A stretch of 64,000 nt of DNA. Origin: Acanthochromis polyacanthus (taxonomy: Eukaryota > Chordata > Actinopteri > Pomacentridae). Numbering within the stretch: the stretch's first letter is position 1; each line of letters opens with the position of its first letter. The notes beneath the pieces are model-generated. The model had not been told where the DNA came from and searched no databases. It was given only the letters and a program-made list of their open reading frames with translations. This document shows, piece by piece, positions 10,075 to 22,400 of this stretch. The translations under genes and the position numbers were made by a program. Location: positions 34,509,690 through 34,573,689 of the forward strand of contig NC_067129.1 of assembly GCF_021347895.1 (NCBI RefSeq). Reading direction: 5' to 3'.

Positions 10075-10486
10075 CTCTTCACATTATGTTTCAAGTGTCT
10101 GAGAATTTCTAAATGTTTTCCCTTTTAAATCTCCTCTAATAACACACTTTAATAGACTTGCTTTTATGTGAGGTTCTGCTTTATTTAGTTTTAGTGTTTA
10201 ATTCTGTATTATGTCCTGTTTATTTTAGATGTTCTCTCGTTTTATTTTACTTTAAGCTGCCTGTTTCTTTGGTGTGATGTCATCTCTCTAATTCTTTAAT
10301 TCTCTAAGTTTTCTGATTTTTAATTTTAACCTTCAATTTTATTCTTTAACTTTTAATTTGCCTAGTTCCGTTGTTTGATATGAGTGCTAATCTAGCTAAT
10401 TATTCATTTAATTTATTATCATTTTTACTATTTATTTTAATTGACTGATCTCTTGCTTGGTTGTCTGTGTTGCATGTTTTGACTGT

Positions 10487-10555
10487 CAAAGTGCTTTGTG
10501 AATGCTGTTCTTAAGGGTCCTATAGAAATAAAGTTATTATTTTTATTATTATTGA
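10487..10555 (+). repeat. Second copy of the CTGTCAAAGNRCTTTGTGAA repeat tail
   Basis: Matches the element at 165-240 and ends in AATAAAGTTATTATTTTTATT. This is probably a retroelement 3' end of unknown family. Confidence 0.5.
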
Positions 10556-10879
10556 ACTTCTGAAATAGTTTCTTAAAATCGCAAAAGCACAGAGGGAAGC
10601 ATCACAGCAATTCCTAACATCATGTTGGATTTAAAATTATTTTATACCTTTTGGATTTCTTTGTCTTAGGTTCATGAATAAATTACAACTAACTGTTAAT
10701 AATAACAAGTATATTTAATGACCCACTTCAGAAACTGTTCATGTTTATGTTAATACTTGTTTTACTACTAACCTGACATCTTTCTTACTGTTCTGCATAT
10801 CTTCACTAACATTTAAGAGTAAGTTGTTAGTTGGCGATGCAAATTAATTCACATGTACAACATTTATTCAAATAAAAAT

Positions 10880-11250
10880 GTTACTTATTGTCCGGTTGTG
10901 ATTTTTTCTTTTACCTAATTAACATTATTTTCAGGTAGGACTTTTTCTCACATAATTTTGTTATATTACTCTTACCTTATGACTTATTTGCTCAGAAATT
11001 TGTTATATTATTTTCACGTCACAACTTGTTTCCTTTATGAGTTAAACATTTTTCTCATACCTTTTGTTTTACATTATTCTTGATGTTATGACTTTGTTTC
11101 TTTATGAAACTGCTGCATTATTTTTATGGTGTGACTTTTTCTCCCTCACAAATTTTTCAACCTAATCTCATGTTACTGTTTTTCCCTCATGAAAATTTTA
11201 ATTTTTATGTTACTATGCTTTTTAAAAAAATTCTTATGCCAACTTTTCTC
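10880..11250 (+). repeat. Degenerate TTATGACTTTTTCTCA-type minisatellite
   Basis: Successive 35-45 bp units combine a CTCATAA/CTCACA block, a TTGTTATATTA block and a TTATGACTT block. A related array is at 13780-14180. Confidence 0.55.
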
Positions 11251-11263
11251 ACTTTTAAACAGC

Positions 11264-12660
11264 AACAAGATAACATATTTCCAGTCTGGTTTTAGAAGCT
11301 GCTGCCAAGCTGAGACAAATGATCTCATTGGCACCTTGGACAGGAAACAGCATTGTGCTGCCTTATTGGTTGATTTTTCAACAGTGTTTGATTCAGTGGA
11401 TCATGAACTACTTCTAGACAAACTCAGATATGCTGGTTTTGGTTCCAAGGCTCACAAATGGTTAAAAAAATGAGTTAACAGGTAGAACTCAGTGTGTCCA
11501 ATCAGAGCCACAAATCAGGCCTTCCTGAGTTAACAAAAGGTGTGTCCCAAGGTTCCATTTTGGTAAAGACATTCAAGCCAATGTGCATCTGTATGCAGAT
11601 GACACAATCATCTATACATCTGCTCCTTCTGCTGCCCAGGTGATAAAAGAACTTCAGACTGCATTCCAGTTATTATAAAGAGCTTTAGAGGATCTAAAAT
11701 TTATTTTAAACACCCAGAAAACAAAGCTTATGATTTTATCAAAGGATCATTTACAAAACTTTCACAATCTAACCATTTTTACATCTGATTGTAAACTGAC
11801 TGACAGGGTGTCCTCCTATAAGTATTTGGGAATATGGATTGATAAATGTACATATCTCTAATTTAGTTGAGAAACTCAAATTGAAGATTGGACTTCATTT
11901 TAAAAATAAAGCATGCCATATTCTCTGCAAAGAAAAAACTTGTGAAAACTGCCTTTCTATGTGTGATTTATTATGGTGATCTACTGTACAGACATGCAGC
12001 CTCCTTCACCTTAGAGAAACTTGATTCAGTGTAACGTGTCGCTCCATTTCATTTCAGATGCAAAATCTCTCACTCACCACTATTATTTATGATTTGGTTG
12101 GCTGGACATCACTAAGCATTCGTAGACAACAAAACTGGTACATGTTCATTTATAAAGCTCTGCTAGGCAAACTCCCAGAATATTTCAGCACCCTTCTCAC
12201 TTTCAGGTTTAGCAGTTATCATCTGCGCACCTCTAAGTGGTTGCTTTTGAATGTTCTCTGGGTTCTAAAAGACTTTGAGAAAGCAGCATTCTCCCATCAT
12301 GCACTGTGGTCATGGAATAATCTTCAGAAAACTGTAAAGATTCACATCCATTAATGAGCTAAAGAGTATCATAAAGAATACAGTGAAGGAGGAACATCAA
12401 TGTTTTTCTTGAGATGTCCTTGAATAGCAGTCAATCTGTTTTGTTGTTTTACTGTTTATTGTATACCTCCCCTGTCAAAAGGTTTAGGACAATTTCTAAT
12501 TTATTTGAATGAGAAAGTGTCTTAAAACTTTTGACAGTGGGTGTACCCGTTTTATATAACTTTTTAATCTTGTATGGCCGCTACCTCGCCCAGGTCTCCC
12601 TTGTAAAAGAGATTTCTAATCTCAACGGGACTTCCTGATTAAATAAAGGTAAATACATTT
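11264..12660 (+). mobile_element. LINE, L2-like, 5'-truncated and decayed
   Basis: Reverse-transcriptase motifs appear in order on the plus strand in shifting frames: a QSGFR-like start with ALLVDFSTVFDSVDHELLLDKL (about 11345-11420), YADDTIIYTSAPSAAQVIKEL (about 11594-11655), NTQKTKLMIL, a KYLGIWID-like block, and a C-terminal KALLGKLPEYF segment (12058-12354). The sequence ends in the GTTAAATAAAGGTAAATA-type tail typical of fish L2/CR1-group LINEs (about 12640-12660). Stops and frameshifts are many. L2 is the best fit; CR1 or Rex1 relatives are alternatives. Confidence 0.85.
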
Positions 12661-13409
12661 TAAAAAATAGTCAAATGTTTTCTTTACTTAGAAATATTTG
12701 CAAAAATAACTTAGAAAAACCTATAATTCTTCAAACTATAATACACAAATGCAGCAGCAACAATAAACACAAGACACCAGTTTCCCCTTTCTTTGTAAAA
12801 TAATTCTCAGTAAACTTAATTTATTCACAAACTGCTTTTCAAATTGCCATGTGGTCAGTTTTTTTTTAAATCACATACAATAAAAAACATTTCTAAAAGA
12901 CAAGAGATGTCCAAGACTCTCCGCTAACTCTGTACATGACTGCTCCTCCGCCGTTCCTCAAGCATTTTTTAAAATTTTCTCAAACACGATGCGTTCATCA
13001 CGACACCTCGCCGCGCTCAGACATCAGATTAGAAATATTAAGAAAAAACAGCAGAAAATGATGAACAGAAGGACTAAAAATTTAACAGCTACAGTACACA
13101 TTTCCTTTTCTTCTCCGTTAGTGTTTTCTTTTCCTTTTTTTTTTTCTTTTTAACATCTTGATTTACAGAATAATAGAATATGTTCAGTTAAGGCTTATGC
13201 TGGGCGTTATGGACCAGTCAACGGAAACAAACCAACAAATCAGGAGGGCCGAGTGTGTTAATGGGGACACGATGTGATTATGTAGTTCAGAAGAACAGTG
13301 TGTGTGTGTGTGTGTGCCGTTTTTGGATAAAATACTCTTTTGTTAAGAGATTCTTCATGTTCAATCACTTGATAAGTTTGGGTGAAAGTCAGACTTCCTA
13401 ACTAGCAAT

Positions 13410-13566
13410 CTCATTGCAAACTTGACTTTAAAGGACTACTTCAGCAATCTGACAAATAGCCGCTTTAGCCGTTAGCACTGATGCTAACCCATAGCAAACT
13501 TTACCTTCGAGGAGTACTTCAGCAATTTGACAAAAAGTCGCTTTAGCCGTTAGCTCTGATGCTAAT
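13410..13566. repeat. Tandem duplication of about 75 bp
   Basis: Two consecutive copies share ACTACTTCAGCAATCTGACA or its variant, CGCTTTAGCCGTTAGC, and CTGATGCTAA. They differ at several positions. No function is evident. Confidence 0.75.
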
Positions 13567-13779
13567 TCTGTAGTCACACCAGGTAAACGTTGCCATCTTT
13601 TGTCGTTATTGAGTGAAACCAGATCCAAATAAACAGCAACGCCTATAAAATGAGCTGAAGAGCTTGTTTTAGTGCTGATATTTTATTGTATTTGGATGGA
13701 ACCGTGAGCTGATAGTTTGGAGACACCACTGTGAGAACATTTTCACCAAGTAGGAGATTTAGTGATGCTATTCACTAAA

Positions 13780-14180
13780 AAATAATGTGAATTCATTGTC
13801 ATGGTGTAACTTTAATCTCATGTTATATTTTCCAGATAAAACTGTCACTTTATTGTGTTACCACTCTTTCCCTGGATGATTTTTTAATTTTTTGTCACGC
13901 TAAGACTTATTTCTTGTGACTTTATTCTCATGTTATGACTTTTTTTTAATGGAAAATTTGGACTTTCATAATAAATTTTTTTCCTTGGAAAGTTGTGAAT
14001 TTATTTTCAAGGCACAACTTTATTGTGGTATTTCTTTATCCTTGAAAAACGGTGACCTTTTCTCTTATTACGTTTACTAAGAAAATTGTGACTATTTCTC
14101 ACATTACAACTTTCCCCATTTGAAATTTCTGACTTTATTCTCATGTTTCAATTTTTCTCTCCTTTAAATAATCAAAATAA
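13780..14180 (+). repeat. Degenerate CTCATGTTATGACTTT minisatellite
   Basis: Units of about 35-45 bp with TTTATTCTCATGTTATGACTT-like cores, in the same family as 10880-11250. Confidence 0.6.
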
Positions 14181-16904
14181 AGTACAATAACGCTGTAAAA
14201 TGTCTAACAAATCGACAATAGCATCGATTTAAAATTCCAAGTCGGAGTTTAAATGTGATGTGAATGTCACAGAACACCTCAGATCTGTCTGGCCCTCGTG
14301 GTTTACTAGTTTATTGCTAAGCTAACCACATCTGGACTCCAACTTCAATATTTGCATTTCTCAAATTGTTGAACTACTCCTTTAAGGGAGCTAAATCTGA
14401 ATGTTCTTCACAATGTGACAGAACAGGGGGGAAAAACAATTACACAAAAGGAAAATGCTGCATTTTATCCTCACAAACACAACAGTGCCCCACAGAGGCA
14501 GACTGCAGTAACTACACAAACTGTGAAACATATTTTAGATATTTAACTTTGCTTTTATGCTCTTTAAGGCCGAGTATAAATCAGTGCCACTGACATTTTG
14601 CTCATTTAAACTAATGAATTGAAATGCATAATGTGATGTTGCTTAATCAAAGACAGCAGTCACTACTACTCTGGCTGTTTGGAATTTAGCGCTGCTATTT
14701 CTATTTCTTTTTTAGTGTCGTTTGTGTCTCAGATTGAATTTAAATGCAGCAACTAATCACAAAAATGTTAGAGAAGAAGTTGAAATGTATTAGCCGAGAG
14801 CAGCAACTGTTGCTTGAGTTTTATCACAACTGGATGTAAAAGTGATGTTTCTAAGGCGAGTTAAAACGTCAAAAAGTCAGATTCAAGTCTCAGTTAGTGC
14901 GTTTGGCCTCTGTGGGGCAGCAGAGCTCAACAACATAAAACCACCTTCTTTCTTTATGGAGTCAATTCACTGCTTTTTGTTTAATTTAACAGTAAAGTTC
15001 AGACGACGATAATCCATCAGGCAGCGCTCAGAAACTTCTACTTTCTGGTATATTTTTATAGCAAATCCCTTTCTGCTGCATTTGGGAACAACTCCCTTTT
15101 CAAACATGTTGATTGTCTTCTGGGTTTGAGTTTTTACCCAAGATGCAATCTTGGCACCCACTGGAACGATGGCGCATGATGTATGATTTCAGATGCATCC
15201 TCACACGACAATAAAACAACAGCGAATAAAAAATAAAAGCTGCCAAACACGGACCGTGATGGATCATCTTCAGTCTGAAATCTGACAGAGGATTTGAAGT
15301 GATCAACAGGAATGTGATTCTCAGTTTAAAAAAAATAAAAAACAAAAACAAAGAAGCAGCATGGACACTTAGTGAGACCTTTATGGTTCTCTTTTTGTTC
15401 TTTTTTTTGGTGGGTTTCAAGTGAAAATCATAGTAAACTAAATATACAAAACAACCAGTGCGAGATCAACCCTGGTGACTTTCCACGACTGAATCCAGAC
15501 CGAGTGTAAAAGCAGCCAAAACGAATGTAATTACATTTAATAAAAATGTTTTAAAATTTCATCATATTTTTTTGCTCATGTGAAAATGAAAGAACACATG
15601 AAGATAAATACTGGAGCTGCAAGATGTTGACTTAAACAACTAGCTTTAACATTTTCTAAAAGTAGCAATATTTAATGTGAAATAAATCTCAAAAACAAAG
15701 TGATTCAGTAAGATTTACTGGATGGATTTCATTCAGAGCTGCTAGTCTTCAACAGTTTTTACTAACAGAACTGTCATTTAATTATCAACTGTTAAATTAA
15801 TCTTCAACTATTATGATAATCAAATAATCACTTCAATTTTTAAGAGAACCAAGTATAAATTTGCTGATTTCAGCTTCTTAAATGTGAATGTTTTTTTCTG
15901 GTTTCTTTTCTCGTCTACGACAATAAACTGAACATGTTTGGGTTGAGAACAAAACAGGACATTTTTGGATCAACAATTTTCCCCTTTCAATCATAAATAA
16001 TAATTCCCAGGTGTGTCTGTTTTGTGGATTCTAGAAAGTAAATATGCGATTTTAGAAAAACCTCAAGATTAAATACAATTAAATGTATTAAATGCAGTTA
16101 TTTTAATCACTTATTATTTTGGGTTTTGAATGTCACAGGATGGTCACAATTCACATCACAGAGTCTTACATCCAAAGATGGTGTCGTTAATCATTTTCTT
16201 CAGCCACGGATTCTGAAGCTACAGTTGATTTTAAACCATTCTGATAATCGATTAGACTCATTTTTTTGGTCTAAATTCAATGATTGCAACTGGTATATTA
16301 ACTCCATTATAAAAGCAAAGTGACAATCTTAAGGTTGTGGACAGCACAAGGCCATGTTTTCTTTTGGGAAACACACTGATTGAAAATTTTTCACAATTTT
16401 CTAACAATTTAGGGACCAAACAAGCAAATTATTAATCAGGAAATTGATTAAAAGAATAATCAACAGTTGCATCAACAATGATCAACAATAATAGTTGCAG
16501 CTCTGTCATGGAGGCAATTCAAGTCATTTCTGTCGGACCTAACTTGAAACTTATTCAAAATTTGTCAAAATTTGTCGAAAAGATGATAAAAATTTACGGT
16601 ATTTAGTATTTATTATTGTGGGTTTTTTTGTACTGGGCTATTTATGATATTTATTACTGTAAGGTCTTTTTTTTTTTGCACTTAACTCTGCTGTATGGAT
16701 GCTCCGAGCATAATTTCGTTGTCCTTGTGACAATGACAATAAATAAATAATAATAAATATTCTGAAAAAAATGTCTAAAATGACAAAACAGTTTAGAATG
16801 AATCAAATTGTCCAAAATGACAATAATCAATAAATAAACGGAGGAATGTAAAAGCAGACCGTCTGGATTCAACCTGGACACGAGTCACATGATCACCAGG
16901 ACAA

Positions 16905-17076
<172 letters not shown>

Positions 17077-17099
17077 AGAGAGAGCTCGTAGTGTTTTCA

Positions 17100-19169
17100 G
17101 TGACAGGTGTGTGCAACAGGAATGTGCAAACACTCAGGTGAACGACAGCATCAGCGGCTACCTGCCCTCAGTGAAGCCCGACGGGACGCCGCGGTCCCTG
17201 AACGCATCACCACGCCGAGTTCACGTGACTCTACCAGGTAGCGTTCGGGGCTCAGATGATCCGTGAAACTCACCTGAAAAATCATGATTAATGTTGAACC
17301 TGATAGTTCAACAGGCTGCGGCTGCAAGAGTCATTTAAACACGCAACTTTAAGACATTTTATTGCCTCAAATTCTTTTTTTTTTTTTTAAACTTGTAGGA
17401 TGGTCTTTTCTCCTTTCCTCTACAGATACTAGATTTTATCCTTCCAGCTCATTTATCTGTGTAATAATACCAGTTATTTTTAGGTGTAAAGTTGCCGCTT
17501 TGGCTCAAAAATTAAGCTAAAATGCAGACAATGTGAAACTACTTTTTAGATTTTGTTAAATTTGAACAGAGTTATTATTGAATTAACTTCATTTCATTAT
17601 CAAAATAATATTACCAAGTTAAATTTGTGCAGAAATGGGTGACCTGAATCTTCTAAGCCTGACGGTGGATTAAAAGTAGAGCTGGATGATATTATTGATC
17701 TATTAAATATACTGATAAATGCTGTCATTTTTAGAAAATGTTGTCGCTGCACTGTCTTAGATTCTGCTCAGAGTTTAAGTTTTTGTTATTCAAGACTCAA
17801 AACTACAATCTGGAAAATGAGTTCACTGAATATCATGTTTTCAGACACGGGGATTTTTGTATTTTTACCCTTTTGTATTTTTACAGCCATTTGAAAGGTT
17901 TAACATCTCCATAAATACAATTCCTACAGTCAATTTGAATCAGTGAGACACAAACCAAACTGTTTCTAGAAGATCCAGATGATTGATTGGCTGAAACAGT
18001 AGCCAGTATTTTTTTTTTTTTTTTTTTTACAGTCCCTTGAAAATGGGAAAAAGTGCAGCATCTTCAAGCAAAGGTGCTGCTTTGGCCTAAGAACATTCCT
18101 CCAACTGTGTGTATATATATATATATGAATAATTTCTAATTTTCAAACAAAAATAGACACTTTACTTGACATTTCACCAACTTTTGAGGCCTCCAACATC
18201 AGTAGAATCTGATGTGTGGGAAGACAAAGTCCCAGATCTTTGCAATTTTGACAAAATGTCGCCAAAAAAAGTTGCCTCCGTGTTTTCTTCATAACAAATG
18301 CGTAAACTCTAAACAACATATTTCCTAAATTCTGTCTAATTTGACACCTGTCTGAAATGCACTGATGTATAAATGTAATTCTTTCAAATCATTTCAGAAA
18401 AAGGCGCCTGGGGTCGTATAAAAATGGTGTCATTGGACAGTTTGTCCAGCAGGGCGGCGACGTTTTTTACAGCACCGTCTGCAGTGCATGCAGCAGAGCA
18501 CATAGCACTGTTGAGCAGATGGGAAATTTAAAACTAACCTGTGAAATGTTTAACAGCGACGCCATTATTTTTTCAATATAACCCGAACAAACTCAAATTT
18601 GGGATAATTGTCCTAAAAATGGGTTCAGAAGAAATCCTTTCATTAATTTCTCAGTTTGCTTCAGTTTTTTTTTTTTTTTTTTTAAATTGGTGATGCGGCA
18701 CCATTTTTCTCTGATAACTGATGATGAAGCACGATGAGCCTGACTGATTAGGGATCTTTTGAGGCTTTTGTTTTTTCACTGCGGTGGTTTGGATGAATCA
18801 GCTGAACCTGCTGCGTGGTCGCTGGTCGGCGTGGTGATGACAGTTCAGGTCGCTTCACGGCGAACGCCTCATCAGACTGTAAAAGAGACTTGACGGCTGG
18901 AGGAAACCTGGACTATCCGAGCTTAGTGGAGGCGGTCACTGTACGACACACAGCAGAGACGCTCCAGCTGAAAGTCCTTAACGCTGGCAGCCACATCATC
19001 ACTGTCGTCATCAATCAGCTCATCCAATGAGAGAAGGTGTTGTTCCTGAGAGCCTTGCTGATTGGTGGCAAGGAGGTGCCAAGTGTCGAGACGATGGTGG
19101 TCCATGACGAAGGGGGTTTAAATTAAAACTAAATTAGAAAACAGAGAACAGCCTTCATTTACAAATACG
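17100..19169 (-). other. Probable 3' UTR and downstream flank of fam53c
   Basis: Downstream of the fam53c stop (minus strand) there is no further recognisable coding exon. A candidate AATAAA signal on the minus strand lies at 17358-17363, which would give a 3' UTR of about 1.8 kb. Poly(T)/poly(A) runs occur near 18010 and 18670. A 60-codon minus-strand frame at 18923-19105 has no recognised family. Confidence 0.35.
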
Positions 19170-19460
19170 TCAGTTTTCTTCTATTAAGTTCAAGTCCAGT
19201 TCTGTACAGTCCCTCTCGAACACGGCCTGCTGCGCCGCCTCGCGGTCGTCTGGCTCCTCCTCCCCGTCATCGTCGTCGTCCTCGCGGCACTCCTCGTCGC
19301 TCTCGCTCAGCGGTCCGATGCTGGTCCTGCCCAGACACTCAGCCGGCGAGCAGGAGCCCCGGAAGTCGCCCATGAAGGGCTCCATGCCCATGCAAATGTC
19401 GCCACCGCAGGCCAGCCTGCTGCCGCCGCGCTCGAGACACTGAGGGTCGATGCTCCGAGT
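19170..19460 (-). CDS. fam53c: fam53c last coding exon
   Basis: The acceptor CCCTGCAG ends at 19461 (minus strand) and phase is 0. The exon carries an Asp/Glu-rich stretch and ends DLNLIEEN followed by TGA at 19172-19170. Confidence 0.9.
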   Translation of the reverse strand, partial: TRSIDPQCLERGGSRLACGGDICMGMEPFMGDFRGSCSPAECLGRTSIGPLSESDEECREDDDDDGEEEPDDREAAQQAVFERDCTELDLNLIEEN

Positions 19461-22400
19461 CTGCAGGGACGACAGGAAGGAAGACTTTAACATCACAACC
19501 AGCAGATATTTCCAATTGTCTGTTCATTATTTGCTGGAACTAATACATTAATGGACTACTTGTTGCACTTCAGCTGTAAGAAGACAGAAAGCAGAAATTA
19601 ATAAATCAACAGATAAAATCTCTTTAAGGATCCTCACTGAGTGATGACACCTGAGCGGCTTCTTTACATGATTGCTGATCAATCTATTGATAATTTATCT
19701 GATTAAAGGTGACAGCTCCATCTTCACACTATGATCAGATCTGTGAGCTCCTGCAGTACCTGCGTCATCTTGGTGAAGTCGAGGACGGGTCGGGCGCAGG
19801 GTCGGTCGGGGTCACGGCGTCGCTTCAGACCTGGTTTGAGGAGCAGCAGGTCGCAGGGCTGCGAGTGGCAGCGCGGCAGCTGCGGCGGGAGGCTGCGGCG
19901 TAGAGATGACGGCGTGCTGCAGGCCGAGGACGGCGAGGCGGGCACCGGGACCCCTGTGGTCGGTCCAGCAGCGGCGGGGCAGCCCGGCGGAGGCATCGCC
20001 GACTGGCTCGGAACCGGATGAGGGGGTAGGAAGGTGGAGGCCGCCGAGTCTCTGATGAGCACGGGGGAGAGGGAGAAACGCCTCTGAGGAGGGGGAGGTG
20101 GGTGGAGGGGTGAGGGCGAGGAGGAGCATGAGGACGGTGAGGGGAAGAAGCAGCAGCAGGCTCCTCCCCCCGCCGCCGCCTCGCTGGGGTCCCAGGGGAA
20201 GGTCCAGGGCAGCGGGGAGTCCGGCGACAGCGCCAGGCTGAAGAAGGTGGGGCTGGACGAGGAGTGCAGCGACGAGTTTAGGGAGGAGCTGGGAGCTCGG
20301 AGAGGACAGGCTCCGCCCCCCGCTGCTCCCACACCTATACCCCCTCCTCCCGCCCCTGCGGCCACACCTGCAACCCCTCCTCCAGCTCCCCCGTGGCACT
20401 GCTGGCGGCTGACGGGAGTCCAGACCCGCGAGGCGCTGGGCCGCCAGGTGTAGCGGCAGCGTGACAGGTCCTCGGGCACCGACAGCGAGCGGCAGTGGCG
20501 TTTGGGGGGTGGAGGAGGAGGGGGAGGCGGCCCGGGCCCTGGAGGGGGCGCCGCCGCTCCAGGGAGGGACAGCTCGGACGCTGAGGTGCTGGGCGCCAGG
20601 GGCCGGTGCTGCTGCGGCTGAGCGGCGGCCCCGTCCAGGGGGTCGCCGCCCTCCTGCAGGTGAGCATCTGGGGGCACCAGGGGCACGGGGCCGGGGGGGA
20701 AACTAGAGCTCAGTAACCCCCCCTGCAGGCCGGACTTGGAGGGAGGGCAGAGCTGCCAGTAGCTGCTCTCTGAGAACACGAACACACACACAGTTAGAGA
20801 CAGTCATGTGACCACGTTTCAGACATGAACATGTGACACTGCTGTCAATAATAATTTTAACTATCGATTCATCTGATCTTTAGGCTCCTCACATAACATG
20901 TCTTTAAAAACAAGGTTTAATCCCTGAAAAGTCAAAAAGTGCCTCTGACCTGATTCTATCTGCAATAACTTTATAGAATGCTGTCATGCAAACTGTGACC
21001 TTCATACTATGAATATTTTCATAGTGTCAGACCATTAAAGTACATAAAGGTGGTCACAAGTACAGCAGACAGAAACTTGAGTGAACTTTCAGGGTTCATC
21101 TCACCCTGTAAGATGGCGACACACATTAGAAAATTATTTTAACACAGAAAGAATCACGTGCGTAAAAATGAGACTTCTCATTGTCTATAACTTTTTCTGA
21201 CCAAACACACACAGACTGTTAGTTTACACAGAATGCACTCTGGTGAATCATCAGAAAACTGCTGCAGTTAAAGCTGTGATATATCACACAATATTATATA
21301 TGCTCAAATTTAGTTCTGGAAAAAATACGTTTCCTCTTCAGATTGTGACACCAAGATGGATGAAAACTGCAGATGTCGACCCACTTTACTGATGAATGCA
21401 CACATTTCCTATTCATTATTCAATTCTGTCTACGTTTCTGCTTTAGCTTCATTTAATTTTTGCCAACATTCTAATTTGGTTCTTGTTTCCTGAAATGTTG
21501 CATCATGGAACATGTAGGAATAAAGTAGATAAAAAACACTCACCAGGCATCAAGCCATCTGGGGGCCAGCACTCTGCGAGGGTTTTCGGGTCCAGCAGGG
21601 ACTAAAAGACACAAACAAAGACATTACAGGGACGTTCACAGGGAGTCGATCCTCTCACCGCCAAAAAAAGGATAAAATCACGAATTAATCTTGCAAACTG
21701 CTGATGTTGCGCTTTTCTCCTCATGAAGGTAACATCGGAGATTTATGAGAGCGTATCGACCACCTAGTCGACCAGAACACCTGCTACCAACTGTACTGAA
21801 AATCCCTCAACAGCTCATCAAGTATCGGCGTATTGTGTTTGGCAAGACATTCACACAAATTCAACTCTGACTTTCTGTAGCAGTGATTGTCTTTAAAATG
21901 TTGTTTTTACACTGTGTACTGACAGCAGCCACAACCTGCACTTTATGAACTTACTGCAATATTTGATGGGAAATACTAAAATGTATGAGCTGCAATATTC
22001 TAATATATAGGATATACAGGGGATCCTCGGTTTACAACTTCCTCGACCTACAGCGTTTCGTCATTACGTCAGAACAAGTTGGCGAGTGGACGAATACGTT
22101 GTCACACAGTGCTATAAGAGGAAGACGGCTTTGCTTACATTTATTACTGGTTCTACGACACGTACAGTATTCATGACTTTTCTGAAGGACTGATTGATAT
22201 TTTTATACAAGTCATGTGAGTTCTGACTTACGGCAAAAATCAACTTATGTCACGCCGTAGGAACCCAACTCAGACGTAAGTCGAGGACCCCCGTATACAC
22301 ATACGCTACCGTTCAAAAGTTTGGGGTCAATTTCATGTTTTCCATCAAAACTCACACTTTTATCCATGTGCTAACATAACTGCACAAGGGTTTTCTAACC

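Larger units (their letters stand above)
12661..16900. other. Long non-coding stretch
   Basis: AT-rich DNA with scattered homopolymers. Apart from the duplication at 13410-13566 and the minisatellite at 13780-14180, I see no exon, RNA gene or clear mobile element. Confidence 0.5.

Noticed and set aside
18923..19105. 60-codon minus-strand frame downstream of fam53c
   Set aside because: No recognised family and no splice support; treated as 3' UTR.
19812..20667. Overlapping GC-rich frames on both strands of the fam53c central exon
   Set aside because: The fam53c frame carries all family motifs and joins its neighbours in phase; the others are shadows caused by high GC content.
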